A stretch of 28,533 nt of DNA from Rhodospirillaceae bacterium (GTDB lineage: Bacteria; Pseudomonadota; Alphaproteobacteria; UBA8366; GCA-2717185): assembly GCA_002717185.1 (NCBI GenBank), contig PBDC01000103.1:1-28533 (forward strand), written 5' to 3'. Positions 8,621-18,557 of the stretch are shown here, piece after piece (the first letter of the stretch is position 1; each line of letters starts with the position of its first letter). The notes under the pieces are model-generated. The model made no database searches. It saw only the letters and a program-made list of their open reading frames with translations, and was not told the origin of the DNA. The position numbers were made by a program, and so were the translations under genes.

Positions 8621-9372
8621 TCCGTCTGATTTACGTTTGGCAATACCGGATTATTTGGAATGCGGTACCAGCCGTTTTGGCCGAATCCTTCGATTGGGCG
8701 GAAGCGGATCTTGTAGTGCATCTTTGGGCTGTCCGCGACCCAGAAGCCTAAATAAACGTGGGGCAGGCTTTCCGCGCAGGCTCGTTCGATAAGCGAGAGG
8801 ACGATGTAACTGCCGAGACTGCGCCGCGTCAGGGTCGGGTCAAAGAAACTGTAGACGGCGGAATAGCCATCGGCGATACGGTCCGTTAGACAGGCTGCCA
8901 CTAGGTAACCTTCCGGGTCCCTATATTCCAGAACACTTGTTTCAACGGGGCTAGAGACGACCATTTCGAAATAATCATTGCGGTTCATGCGCGCCATGTC
9001 GCCACCATCGTGACGCGACTTCATATAGTGAGAGAAAAGTGAAAACTGTTCGTTGCTGACGAACGTGCCCTTGTCGTCGACAGTGAGGTCTGCGTTTTTG
9101 TTGAGAATACGTCGCCAGTTGCGGCTTAGACGGAACTCTGAAGCAACGACCCTAACCGGAACGCAGGCATTGCAGCCGCGGCAGGCTGGTCTATAGGCAA
9201 TGTGGTGACTGCGCCGGAATCCGCCCTGAGATAGGATTTCGTACCTGGATTGTGCTCCCAACCCAGAAAGGTCGGTGAATAGTTGCTGTTCCACCTTGCC
9301 GCGCAGATAGGGGCACGGCATCGGTCCGGAGCGAAAGAACGTGAACAAGCTTGGTTTACGCTGGCTGGTCAT
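8617..9372 (-). CDS. bpt: Aspartate/glutamate leucyltransferase (Bpt-type)
   Basis: Transfers leucine from Leu-tRNA to N-terminal Asp or Glu of proteins, marking them for ClpS/ClpAP degradation (N-end rule). Length is 251 residues. The N-terminal domain shows [16 protein letters not shown] and the Cys-rich [13 protein letters not shown], the conserved ATE N-domain cysteines. The C-terminal acetyltransferase-like fold includes [19 protein letters not shown] and [15 protein letters not shown]. It overlaps parC tail to tail by 4 bases. An RDD protein gene lies 33 bases upstream on the same strand, so they may be co-transcribed. Confidence 0.93.
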   Translation of the reverse strand: MTSQRKPSLFTFFRSGPMPCPYLRGKVEQQLFTDLSGLGAQSRYEILSQGGFRRSHHIAYRPACRGCNACVPVRVVASEFRLSRNWRRILNKNADLTVDDKGTFVSNEQFSLFSHYMKSRHDGGDMARMNRNDYFEMVVSSPVETSVLEYRDPEGYLVAACLTDRIADGYSAVYSFFDPTLTRRSLGSYIVLSLIERACAESLPHVYLGFWVADSPKMHYKIRFRPIEGFGQNGWYRIPNNPVLPNVNQTD

Positions 9373-9405
9373 CAGCCAAAATGTTACGCGCCCGATAATA
9401 TCGGG

Positions 9406-9906
9406 TCAAAGGTTTGGATCGGTCAAAATGATGGCCGTGCCTGAGAGAAAGTCATGCACGCACCGGCCACGTTTGTTGAAAAGAGCAATCATCAGAATTA
9501 ACGGCGTTAGGAATGCTACGCTCAAATAGAACAACGCGGTCATGACGAACGCTTGCAGTAGGGATGGTCTCTTGCCGTCTATGGTTCTGACTTCGACTTT
9601 CATTGCCTGCATACCAATGGTAGCCGAGCGGCGACCTGCGATCATCCACGAGTGATAAGCGATAGGTACGAGGGGAGATAGCGACCACAAAGCGGCAAAT
9701 AGGCCTAACGAGAGTACGATCAAGAAGCTGAGCGCGGTAAAAACAAGGCTGATAATTACGAAATCGATGCAAAAAGCAACAAAGCGGCGCCAGGTAATGC
9801 CGCAGAAATAGGCGTCGTTATCGATTTTTCTATCCTCCCAATGCCAATACATGCTCGTATCTGACGTGTCTGGCAGGCTGTTTCCTCTCAATTTCTGCCT
9901 TTTCAT
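9406..9906 (-). CDS. RDD family membrane protein
   Basis: Small integral membrane protein (166 residues) of the RDD family. A soluble N-terminus of about 35 residues is followed by RRFVAFCIDFVIISLVFTAL, which holds the family's conserved Arg and Asp in the first membrane segment. A second hydrophobic stretch (LSLGLFAALWSLSPLVPIAY) follows, then ATIGMQAMKVEVRTIDGKRP and a third segment before KRGRCVHDFLSGT, the typical end. The molecular role of most RDD proteins is unknown; some are linked to ion transport. It lies upstream of bpt on the same strand, an association I have no functional explanation for. Confidence 0.87.
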   Translation of the reverse strand: MKRQKLRGNSLPDTSDTSMYWHWEDRKIDNDAYFCGITWRRFVAFCIDFVIISLVFTALSFLIVLSLGLFAALWSLSPLVPIAYHSWMIAGRRSATIGMQAMKVEVRTIDGKRPSLLQAFVMTALFYLSVAFLTPLILMIALFNKRGRCVHDFLSGTAIILTDPNL

Positions 9907-10342
9907 ACTATCTGTTCTTACGATTTACTTTGGGAAGATCCTGATACAACACAAGGGCTCTCTAATTGCGTGCAGTAAATATGGGGCGGGCGACAGGTTG
10001 CTTTGGTCCATGTCCTCGCAATGTAGCAGGATGATCAGTCGCCGGTTACACGGTAAGGGCACGTTATTTTTGCGCACGGGACTCGGCCGCGAATACCCTC
10101 TGTGATATTTCGCTCGAAACAAGGTTTTTAGTCTGAAAAGGTTGCTCTACTCCTTAAAGGACCCCTGGGCTAAAAGGTTTCGACCCTGACGAACACTTCT
10201 ATGCTCAAAAAGTCAGACAAGGGAGCTAATTGCACTATCGGTCTTCTCAAAGCCTCGCTAACGATCGAAGTGGCCACCGCTGAAAATCATCGATCGGAAC
10301 GTGCGCGCTAAGCCTTCTATGGCCAGGCTTTTTAGGTTGTGT
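9907..10342. other. Gap with no recognised gene, holding a plus-strand hairpin and terminator
   Basis: About 435 bases without a confident gene. A 36-codon plus-strand frame (10201-10311) has no ribosome site and no recognised family. An inverted repeat CGATCGA (10262-10268) / TCGATCG (10290-10296) and a terminator-like hairpin (10310-10333) lie at the right end. No tRNA pattern was seen. Confidence 0.45.
10310..10333 (+). terminator. Rho-independent terminator, plus orientation
   Basis: AAGCCT (10310-10315) pairs with AGGCTT (10325-10330) around a 9-base loop and runs into TTTTT (10329-10333). The U-tract is on the plus strand only. It therefore does not suit the minus-strand decarboxylase that ends at 10343, and no plus-strand gene is known upstream. 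Confidence 0.45.
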
Positions 10343-11473
10343 CTAAATATAGTATTCGTCGAGAGGCGGATAGCCGTTGAATCCGATCGAAGCGTAGGTC
10401 GAGGTGTAGGCGCCGGCGCTTAAGAACTCAATCTCATCACCGATTTCGAGTGCTAAAGGCAGTTCGTAAGCTGCCCTTTCGTAAAGGATGTCCAACTCCT
10501 CGCAGGTTGGGCCCGCAAGGACGACGGGACCTGTCACACCGCCGTCGCGGTGCGTGCGGATGCGGTACTGGATACGTTCTTCCGTTGTCTCGGGAAGGCC
10601 ACCGAACTTACCAACATCCAGGTAGATCCAGCGTGTTTCATCGTCATAGCTTTTGCGCGAGATAAGTACGATTTCTGACCGGATCACGCCTGCATCGCCG
10701 CATATGCCACGACCTGGCTCAACGATTATCCTTGGGGGTGTTTTGCCGAATGTTTTGGTAAGTGCGGTACCGATGATGTCGCCGTACTCGGTGATACTCG
10801 GAACTCGGTCCCGATAGCACGCGGGAAAACCACCGCCCAGATTGATCGCTTCCAGTTTGATTCCGGATCGGGCGGTATCGGCAAAGACGGTCGCGGTCTT
10901 TGCGATCGCTGTGATCCATTGGCCCGGGTCAATTTGCTGCGATCCGACATGAAAGGACACACCATATGGCTTCAAACCCTCATGTTTGGCGGCTATCAAT
11001 AAATCCTTTGCCATATCGGGCTCGCAGCCAAATTTGCGAGACAGTGGCCATTTTGCACCTTGGTTTTCCATTAGGATGCGGCAAATTACGCGTGCGCCAG
11101 GGGCAGCAGAGGCCAGTTTGTTGAGTTCTTGCTCACTGTCGAACGTGAATAAGTCGACACCGTTCTCGTATGCCCGAGCGATATCGCGGTGCTTCTTGAT
11201 CGTGTTACCGAAGGAAAGGTTGGCGGAGTTAGCTCCGGCCTGAAGGCAAAATTGGATTTCCGCTACACTTGCTGCATCGAAATGAGAGCCTAAGGCGACC
11301 AGCGTTTCAAGAATTGTAGGGGCAGGATTAGCCTTCACTGCGTAGTAGATATCCGCTTGGGGCAAGGAATCGTGGAGCGCTTTGTAGTTCGCACGAACTA
11401 TGTCGAGATCGACAACAAGGCAAGGGGTTGGGGGCTGATGAGTTTCAAGAAATCGGGCAATTTTCGCATTCAT
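10343..11473 (-). CDS. Ornithine/lysine/arginine-type decarboxylase (PLP, alanine racemase fold)
   Basis: Fold-type III PLP decarboxylase (376 residues) of the alphaproteobacterial ornithine (lysine/ornithine) group, making putrescine or cadaverine. PLP binds Lys47 in YYAVKANPAP. HVGSQ (175-179) and the glycine loop NLGGGFPA (211-218) are present. EPGRGICGDAG (252-262) binds phosphate. The second-subunit active-site Cys324 is in GPTCEELD. The frame is open to 11566, but the good promoter at 11535-11562 lies inside that extension, so the ATG at 11473 with GGAAGA upstream is preferred. Which amino acid is used cannot be told with certainty. Family members of this length are mostly ornithine decarboxylases. 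Confidence 0.9.
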   Translation of the reverse strand: MNAKIARFLETHQPPTPCLVVDLDIVRANYKALHDSLPQADIYYAVKANPAPTILETLVALGSHFDAASVAEIQFCLQAGANSANLSFGNTIKKHRDIARAYENGVDLFTFDSEQELNKLASAAPGARVICRILMENQGAKWPLSRKFGCEPDMAKDLLIAAKHEGLKPYGVSFHVGSQQIDPGQWITAIAKTATVFADTARSGIKLEAINLGGGFPACYRDRVPSITEYGDIIGTALTKTFGKTPPRIIVEPGRGICGDAGVIRSEIVLISRKSYDDETRWIYLDVGKFGGLPETTEERIQYRIRTHRDGGVTGPVVLAGPTCEELDILYERAAYELPLALEIGDEIEFLSAGAYTSTYASIGFNGYPPLDEYYI

Positions 11474-11534
11474 AGCGGCGAATCTTCCAGGCACATTACG
11501 CGGCGTTTTGACGCTGTCCGATCGCCGCGCGAGC

Positions 11535-11562
11535 TTTATAGGGATTGCTAATGCCATATCAA
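11535..11562 (-). promoter_or_regulatory. Sigma70-like promoter for the decarboxylase
   Basis: On the minus strand TTGATA (11562-11557) and TATAAA (11540-11535) are 16 bases apart. Transcription from it would start near 11528, leaving a leader of about 55 bases before the ATG at 11473. Confidence 0.6.
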
Positions 11563-11759
11563 CCAAAAATCGCCAGCGCAGTAAGAATTACTGGAAACTG
11601 TCTGCATGGCTTACGAGTTCGACGATCTATTTTTGGTCCCAAGGCATGGTTTTGATATTCCGGCTATTGCTAGTGCGCTCTGGCGGCCATGTGGGTTTTC
11701 ACGATTCGGGGCACAGCTCCTCCTGCCAAGACCGTTGCGAGGCGGATTTTCGGTGGGCA

Positions 11760-12880
<1,121 letters not shown>

Positions 12881-12904
12881 CGGAGCTGCGGCGATCTTGC
12901 GCAA

Positions 12905-12932
12905 TTGACTCCCCTCGGTCTCCGAATATCAT
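12905..12932 (+). promoter_or_regulatory. Sigma70-like promoter for the valine-degradation operon
   Basis: TTGACT (12905-12910) and TATCAT (12927-12932) are 16 bases apart, each matching five of six consensus bases. It lies just before the acyl-CoA dehydrogenase ribosome site. It diverges from the hemB promoter without overlapping it. Confidence 0.55.
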
Positions 12933-12957
12933 CGCTCTGACGAAGAAGGAGCGCGCG

Positions 12958-14106
12958 ATGACACTCGCAGACTTGGATCTGGGCGAGGAGCAAATTGCCT
13001 TTCAGGAAACCGCGCGCGATTTTGCGATGGCTGAGTTTGAGCCGTACGCGGCACGGTGGGACGAAGACTGTGTTTTCCCCATTGACGCACTGCGTAAAGC
13101 GGCGGCGCTCGGCTTTGCCGGGATCTATGTCAGCGAGGAATATGGTGGGTCTGACCTTTCGCGGCTCGATGCCGCCGTCATTTTCGAAGAGTTGGCGAGC
13201 GGCTGTGTGTCGACGTCAGCTTATATCTCGATTCACAACATGGCGTGCTGGATGATCGACCGGTTTGGCAGCGTTGAACAATGCAAGAAATTTCTGCCAA
13301 AACTGATGACGATGAAGCATTTCGCCAGCTATTGCCTAACGGAGCCCGGCGCCGGCTCGGATGCAGCGTCATTACAGACCAAGGCTGTACTTGACGGTGA
13401 CCATTACGTGTTGAATGGCACGAAGGCATTCATTTCTGGCGGTTCGACCAGTGACGTTTATGTTTGCATGGTCCGTACCGGCGGGGAAGGACCTTCCGGG
13501 ATTTCCTGTCTGGTGGTCGAGAAAGATGCACCAGGTCTGAGTTTCGGTAAGAAGGAGGCCAAGCTGGGCTGGAATAGTCAGCCGACTGCGGCCGTCATCT
13601 TCGAAGATTGCAGGGTCCCGGCGGCTAATCGCATTGGCGAAGAGGGAGACGGATTCAAAATAGCGATGATGGGGTTGGACGGTGGCAGATTGAATGTTGC
13701 CGCTTGTTCGATCGGTGGTGCGCGGGTCTGCATGGAAGCGGCGCGCTCGCATATGATCCAGCGCCGCCAATTTGGGCGTCCGATTGCGGATTTCCAGGCG
13801 TTGCAGTTTAAACTAGCCGACATGGCGACGGAGATAGAGGCGGCTCGGCTCATGGTGCGCCGCGCGGCCGGCGCTCTCGACGCCGGACATCCTGAAGCGA
13901 CGCAATATTGTGCCATGGCGAAACGCTTTGCTACCGATACTGGATTCCAGGTCTGCAACGAGGCGCTGCAAATCCATGGCGGCTACGGCTATATCAAAGA
14001 ATATCCCATACAGCGCTATATGCGCGATGTTCGGGTCCATCAGATACTGGAAGGCACGAATGAGATTATGCGCGTGATTATTGCGCGCAGGCTGTTGTGC
14101 GAATGA
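12958..14106 (+). CDS. Acyl-CoA dehydrogenase, isobutyryl-CoA dehydrogenase-like
   Basis: FAD enzyme (382 residues) that oxidises an acyl-CoA to the 2-enoyl-CoA. From context the likely substrate is isobutyryl-CoA (valine pathway, ACAD8-like). FAD/substrate motifs visible are [18 protein letters not shown] and [16 protein letters not shown]. The helical C-terminus carries [20 protein letters not shown] and [19 protein letters not shown]. The catalytic Glu is in [12 protein letters not shown]. The frame is open back to 12607, but the ATG at 12958 is chosen because of the AAGAAGGAG site, the promoter just before it, and normal family length. It overlaps the next gene as ATGA. Confidence 0.93.
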   Translation: MTLADLDLGEEQIAFQETARDFAMAEFEPYAARWDEDCVFPIDALRKAAALGFAGIYVSEEYGGSDLSRLDAAVIFEELASGCVSTSAYISIHNMACWMIDRFGSVEQCKKFLPKLMTMKHFASYCLTEPGAGSDAASLQTKAVLDGDHYVLNGTKAFISGGSTSDVYVCMVRTGGEGPSGISCLVVEKDAPGLSFGKKEAKLGWNSQPTAAVIFEDCRVPAANRIGEEGDGFKIAMMGLDGGRLNVAACSIGGARVCMEAARSHMIQRRQFGRPIADFQALQFKLADMATEIEAARLMVRRAAGALDAGHPEATQYCAMAKRFATDTGFQVCNEALQIHGGYGYIKEYPIQRYMRDVRVHQILEGTNEIMRVIIARRLLCE

Positions 14107-15164
14107 TTGATGACGTTCTCTACTCCGTTGAAGGGGGTGTCGTCGAGATCACGTTGAACCGTCCGGAGGCGCTTAACGCGCTGACGCTTGAGATGGCGCA
14201 AATCCTTCACGAACGGCTAACCACCTGGGCAATGGACGATTCGGTCCGCGCCGTAGTCGTACGCGGAGCGGGAGACCGGGCCTTTTGTGCCGGCGGTGAC
14301 ATTAGGGCGTTGTACGATGCGAAACAGGAAAACGGTCCCTTAACCCGGGACTTTTTCCGGAATGAGTACCTGCTGAACCACTTGGTTTTTCACTACCCGA
14401 AGCCGTACATAGCCCTCGTCGATGGCATCGCGATGGGCGGCGGTGTCGGTCTCTCTGTCCATGCGGGTATACGTATCGCATCCGAAGTGACCATGTTCGC
14501 GATGCCGGAGACTGGGATCGGCCTCTTTCCCGATGTCGGCGGCTCGTACTTTCTACCGCGCTGTCCTGGGGCGATCGGAATGTATCTGGCGCTGACTGGT
14601 TCGCGTCTGAAGGCGGCCGACTGCTTGTATGCGGGGATCAGCGACCACTATGTTGAGACCGCGCATCACGATACGTTTGTCGCGCGTTTGCGCGGCGGAG
14701 ATATAGTCGATGCTGTTGTGACCGACCTTGCAAGTGATCCGGGTCCGGCTCCACTGATTGGGTTGCGTGAGGTGATCGACCGGACCTTTTCAGGCGACAA
14801 CGTTGATAGCGTGTTGGCGGCGCTGGAGGCCGAAGGTGGCGAATGGGCGGAAAATACATTGAAAGTTATGGCGGGGAAGTCACCGACCAGCCAGAAGATC
14901 GCCTGCCGCCAGTTGCAAGAAGGGGGGGGAAAGGATTTCGATGCCTGCATGGTGATGGAGTACCGGCTGAGCCAGCACATCATGGCTGCACACGATTTTT
15001 TCGAGGGAGTGCGCGCCCTGATCGTGGACAAGGACAATACTCCAGTTTGGCAACCGGACAGCTTGGAGGCCGTCGATGATGCGACCGTCGACAGCTATTT
15101 CGCGACGCTGGACGAAGGTGATTTGATGTTTAAGTTCCGCAAAGGGCGACAACTTCAATCTTAG
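14103..15164 (+). CDS. 3-hydroxyisobutyryl-CoA hydrolase (enoyl-CoA hydratase family)
   Basis: Crotonase-fold enzyme (353 residues) that releases CoA from 3-hydroxyisobutyryl-CoA. The family signature is [12 protein letters not shown] (61-72), followed by the oxyanion-hole region [14 protein letters not shown] and [19 protein letters not shown], where the Glu and Asp are the hydrolase active-site residues. These and the extended C-terminal domain distinguish it from plain enoyl-CoA hydratases of about 260 residues. The hydratase step itself is not encoded here. The ATG at 14103 overlaps the dehydrogenase stop (ATGA). A GTG two codons earlier is less likely. Confidence 0.92.
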   Translation: MIDDVLYSVEGGVVEITLNRPEALNALTLEMAQILHERLTTWAMDDSVRAVVVRGAGDRAFCAGGDIRALYDAKQENGPLTRDFFRNEYLLNHLVFHYPKPYIALVDGIAMGGGVGLSVHAGIRIASEVTMFAMPETGIGLFPDVGGSYFLPRCPGAIGMYLALTGSRLKAADCLYAGISDHYVETAHHDTFVARLRGGDIVDAVVTDLASDPGPAPLIGLREVIDRTFSGDNVDSVLAALEAEGGEWAENTLKVMAGKSPTSQKIACRQLQEGGGKDFDACMVMEYRLSQHIMAAHDFFEGVRALIVDKDNTPVWQPDSLEAVDDATVDSYFATLDEGDLMFKFRKGRQLQS

Positions 15165-15177
15165 GGAGAATAAGATA

Positions 15178-16059
15178 ATGACCGATATCGGGTTCATCGG
15201 ATTAGGCAATATGGGTGGACCGATGCTGGTCAACCTGGTCAAAGCCGGTCACAAAGTGAAGGCCTTCGATCTCTCCGCCGATGCTATGGCACGCGCAGCT
15301 GAAGCCGGCGCGCAAACTACGAATGACGCAGCATCTGCCTGCCGCGGGGTTGATGTTGTTGTGACTATGTTGCCGGAAGGCCGGCATGTGCGCTCAGTCT
15401 ACACTGAGTCGGTCCTCGACAACGCCGACGTGGGCGCTCTTCTGATCGACTGCTCGACTATCGATGTCTCGACCGCGCGGGCTGTGGCCTCTATGGCCGC
15501 CGAACGTGGCTTTGAATTGCTCGACGCCCCGGTGTCCGGTGGGACAGGCGGCGCTGATGCGGGGACGCTTACTTTCATGGTTGGTGGATCCACCGAAGGA
15601 TTTGCGCGCGGCAAGCCTATCCTCGACATCATGGGGCAAAACATCGTCCATACTGGCGGCAGCGGAAATGGCCAGGTAGCAAAGATCTGCAACAATATGA
15701 TCCTGGGCGCTACAATGATTGCAGTCAGTGAAAGCTTTGTGATGGCCGACAAGCTGGGGCTTGACGCGCAGATGCTTTACGATATTTGCTCCACCTCTTC
15801 CTCGTCGTGTTGGGCCTTGAACACCTATTGCCCGGTTGCTGGTCCGGCACCAGCTTCGCCTGCCAACCGTGATTACGAGGCGGGGTTTACTGCCGCCATG
15901 ATGCTGAAAGATCTACGATTGGCGCAGGGTGCAGCTCAGGATGCTGATACGGCGACGCCGATGGGTGCGGCAGCGGAAGCAATGTTCGCTTTGTTTTGCA
16001 ACTCGAACGACGAAACTCGCGATTTTTCTGCGATCATCAACATGCTAAGGGGCAATTAG
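15178..16059 (+). CDS. mmsB: 3-hydroxyisobutyrate dehydrogenase
   Basis: NAD-dependent oxidation of 3-hydroxyisobutyrate to methylmalonate semialdehyde (293 residues). The Rossmann motif is GFIGLGNMGGPM (5-16). The substrate loop DAPVSGGTGGADAGTLTFMV and the catalytic Lys169 in GNGQVAKICNNM are intact, and the C-terminus keeps FTAAMMLKDLRLA. The start has a GGGAG site nine bases upstream and lies 13 bases after the hydrolase. With the two preceding genes it covers three valine-catabolic steps. The next enzyme, methylmalonate-semialdehyde dehydrogenase (mmsA), is not in the window. Confidence 0.95.
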   Translation: MTDIGFIGLGNMGGPMLVNLVKAGHKVKAFDLSADAMARAAEAGAQTTNDAASACRGVDVVVTMLPEGRHVRSVYTESVLDNADVGALLIDCSTIDVSTARAVASMAAERGFELLDAPVSGGTGGADAGTLTFMVGGSTEGFARGKPILDIMGQNIVHTGGSGNGQVAKICNNMILGATMIAVSESFVMADKLGLDAQMLYDICSTSSSSCWALNTYCPVAGPAPASPANRDYEAGFTAAMMLKDLRLAQGAAQDADTATPMGAAAEAMFALFCNSNDETRDFSAIINMLRGN

Positions 16060-16133
16060 ATGAACATCATACGGTCAAACAAAAGTATGTAACAATTTTC
16101 TAAATTGGCTGAATACCTAACTTGGCGAAGACG

Positions 16134-16607
16134 ATGACTTGGACGTTGAGATCGAATACCTACAAATCGATCCATTTGATAGAGCCTTTGCAACGGCAGT
16201 TTTTAGAATTCGTTAATAACAAGTTTGACCGGCATGAAATTCAGCACATCAACAACCCCCATGTCGTTGGTCTGTAAAATTACCGCGAGGATGAGTTGAC
16301 AGTTAGCCAATTTACCAACTGTGGCTACTATTGGGTCTCAAACGCCTCTTACAACGCTCGAAAAATAGCCTTAAACGGCTATTTGATCCATAAGCTGCTC
16401 GCCCATGATTGCCTTTTCATCTGCGTGCGCCTGATAGGCAAGGGCTTGGATCTTCGCAAGATTGTAAGGTCGATGTTCGATCGCCAAGTCGAGCGATTTG
16501 AGTTGGACATAGTGCCGGTTGATAGGCTGAACCACGTCGACACGACCCTGTCGCGTCTGGAATGCTTTCGGGACGGTGCCATGGTCTTTTCTATTGGCCC
16601 GGTCTAG
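16134..16607 (+). pseudogene. Decayed MarR-family (LdtR-like) winged-helix regulator
   Basis: One continuous frame from an ATG at 16134 to TAG at 16605-16607 is broken by a single TAA at 16275-16277. Before the stop it reads SIHLIEPLQRQFLEFVNNKF and HEIQHINN. After it reads EDELTVSQFTNCGYYWVSNA, NGYLIH, KGLDLRKIVRSMFDRQVE and VDRLNHVDTTLSRLE. This follows the alphaproteobacterial MarR-type regulators related to LdtR (dimer helix, INN..., EDELTV, GYYLGSNVSYN, wing, C-terminal helix). The stop replaces a Tyr-like position. The wing, normally rich in HDRRS-like residues, reads HDCLFICVRL, so it has drifted further. No clear ribosome site was seen. It lies downstream of mmsB and ends 4 bases before the glutamine amidotransferase start. 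Confidence 0.72.
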
Positions 16608-16611
16608 TCGC

Positions 16612-17328
16612 GTGCGGGCACTCATTCTACAGCACATCAGGGTCGAGCACCCGGGCGTTTTTAGAGATTTTCTTATTAAAGACGGTATTGCATGGGATAC
16701 GTTCGAGCTAGATGAAGGCGATGTTATCCCGGCGCTGGATGGCTATGATATCCTTATGGCCATGGGCGGTCCGATGGATGTTTGGGAGACGGCGTTGCAT
16801 CCCTGGTTGATCGCTGAAAAGGTTGCAATTCGTGACTGGGTAGCGCAAGACAAACCGTTCCTCGGGTTTTGTCTAGGGCATCAGTTGTTGGCCGATGCGC
16901 TGGGCGGGACTGTTGCGCCTGCTGCGGCATCGGAGGTCGGTATCATGAATGTCGACCTGTCTGCAGCGGGTCGAAGCGACCCTATCTTCGCTGGTTTGCC
17001 CGAAAAGCTTACCTGTATGCAATGGCATTCGGCTGCCGTGGCAGTAGTGCCGCCGGGCGCCACGGTGCTTGCCAGCAGTCCACTTTGCCCGGTGCAGGCT
17101 TTTCGTATCGGCCGTGCTGCCTACGGTTTGCAGTTCCACATCGAGGTGACGGATGTGACAGTATCTGAGTGGGGTTGTGTACCGGCCTATGCTGCGTCAC
17201 TTGAAGCTGTAATGGGGCTGGGAGCGCTTGGGCATCTCGACAACGAGATGACGGCAGTGTTGCCGACGCTTAATCGGTTCGCTCGGGGCCTCTACGACAA
17301 TTTTATGGGTTTGGTTCAGAACAGTTAG
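16612..17328 (+). CDS. Class I glutamine amidotransferase domain protein
   Basis: Stand-alone class I (triad) amidotransferase, GMP-synthase-like subgroup, about 238 residues from the GTG at 16612. The nucleophile Cys87 is in FLGFCLGHQLLADALGG. His176 and Glu178 complete the triad in GLQFHIEV. The oxyanion region is MAMGGPMDVWE. Such proteins hydrolyse glutamine or gamma-glutamyl amides, and the substrate is not evident. The open frame extends to a GTG at 16576, but homologues start at the VRALILQH stretch. I see no good ribosome site, so the start is uncertain. It is tail to tail with the EamA transporter, overlapping 4 bases. Confidence 0.85.
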   Translation: MRALILQHIRVEHPGVFRDFLIKDGIAWDTFELDEGDVIPALDGYDILMAMGGPMDVWETALHPWLIAEKVAIRDWVAQDKPFLGFCLGHQLLADALGGTVAPAAASEVGIMNVDLSAAGRSDPIFAGLPEKLTCMQWHSAAVAVVPPGATVLASSPLCPVQAFRIGRAAYGLQFHIEVTDVTVSEWGCVPAYAASLEAVMGLGALGHLDNEMTAVLPTLNRFARGLYDNFMGLVQNS

Positions 17329-18233
17329 CGGCGGCTGAGCTGCTCCTTTGGGATAATGACTGTCAAAGCGATTGTCATGCAGATCAGTGCGGCCAGATCG
17401 GGCCAGCCCAAAGTTTCTCCTAGAAACAGGGTGCTGAGTGAGAGCCCGATGAATGGCACTGGCAGGATGCTCAGCGAGGCGATTCCTGCAGGGACCAACT
17501 GTATGCTTCGGAACCATAGCCAATAACCAAACACGGTTGCTACAACAACAACATAGGCCATGCCCAAAGCACCGGACAGCGTAAACGTGGCGAAAGGGTT
17601 ACTTTCAAAGAAAAAGGCTAAACCGGCAAACGGGATACCGCCAAAAAGTAGTTGCCAGGCCGCAACCGTAAAGATCGAGGAGTGCCACACGGTCCTTTTC
17701 TGCATCACCGTTCCGAGCCCCCAACTGGCTGCCGCGGCGAGTATTGCTACGACGCCGTAGGGTGCGGTGCCGAGGCGGCCGATATCATCGCCAACCAGAA
17801 TGAGCACGCCTATAAGGCCGAATGCGAGGCAGACTATGCGCTGGCGTGTCAACGGTTCGTGCAAGAGCCAAGTGCCGGCCAAGGCAGACCATAAGGGCAT
17901 GGTATAGGCCAACACCACAGCACGGCCGGCAGGCAACAAGGTCAGCGCCAGCGCCGTGAAATAAAGCCACGCCGTGATCGTAAGAAAACCGCACAGTATA
18001 GTTGGCCCAATATCCTTCCGGTGCAGCATCAGGCGATGCTCTGACAGTAAGGCGACTAATAGCATACAAACACCGCCACCCCACGCGGTGATCATCCGAA
18101 ACGTATAGATCGGTAGTTCTGCTACGACCATCTTCATGATCGGCCAGGAACCGCCCCAAGCGAAGACGAGGCAGAAAAGAGCCACGCCAACGGCAGCGGC
18201 ATTTACATTTTTCGATTGAGGGGGCGGTTTCAC
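17325..18233 (-). CDS. EamA/DMT family transporter
   Basis: Drug/metabolite transporter superfamily permease, 302 residues, with about ten hydrophobic segments in two EamA repeats. The first repeat starts FCLVFAWGGSWPIMKMVVAE, with YFTALALTLLPAGRAVVLAY and TMPLWSALAGTWLLHEPLT at its end. The second repeat ends PAGIASLSILPVPFIGLSLS and LFLGETLGW. Substrates of this family vary (amino acids, metabolites), and none can be assigned. The start codon is GTG at 18233, with no strong ribosome site. It converges on the glutamine amidotransferase gene. Confidence 0.88.
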   Translation of the reverse strand: MKPPPQSKNVNAAAVGVALFCLVFAWGGSWPIMKMVVAELPIYTFRMITAWGGGVCMLLVALLSEHRLMLHRKDIGPTILCGFLTITAWLYFTALALTLLPAGRAVVLAYTMPLWSALAGTWLLHEPLTRQRIVCLAFGLIGVLILVGDDIGRLGTAPYGVVAILAAAASWGLGTVMQKRTVWHSSIFTVAAWQLLFGGIPFAGLAFFFESNPFATFTLSGALGMAYVVVVATVFGYWLWFRSIQLVPAGIASLSILPVPFIGLSLSTLFLGETLGWPDLAALICMTIALTVIIPKEQLSRR

Positions 18234-18557
18234 GTTATTCGCCGATACTTCTCGCCATAGAACTGTGGAGGTTTGAAATGTTAGGCAATGGGGGTTTCAA
18301 AAAAGGAAAATACCAGTGAATTGCTTGTAGTGATCTTAGCCGTTTGAAAGTGCAGCTGAGCTGTCTACGTTACATCGCGCAGATTCCAAAGAGCGAGAAC
18401 TGAATTGCATTGCCAGAACCGGTAGCTTTTCTAATAAGATATGAAATTTTTGTCCAACACTAGGTCGTTTGTCAGAAAGACACTAAACCCTGTGGATTAT
18501 GCGAAGCGCTGCACGCTGCGCTGCAAATGTAGGCGGGATAAGCACCTAGCGACGGGC
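18234..18557. other. Intergenic gap between the EamA and methyltransferase genes
   Basis: About 325 bases. A plus-strand frame starting at 18441 runs into the methyltransferase gene antisense and has no recognised family. The repeated GCTGC-rich stretch near 18506-18523 does not form a proper terminator. Nothing else is supported. Confidence 0.45.

Noticed and set aside
11474..11566. 31-residue N-terminal extension of the decarboxylase
   Set aside because: The promoter at 11535-11562 lies within it and relatives start near the ATG at 11473.
11474..11759. A speF-type regulatory RNA ahead of the decarboxylase
   Set aside because: Such leaders occur in alphaproteobacteria, but the promoter found leaves only about 55 bases and I could not recognise the motif. 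A covariance-model search would decide.
16371..16637. Minus-strand 88-codon frame
   Set aside because: It is the antisense shadow of the MarR-like pseudogene, whose plus-strand reading matches a known family.
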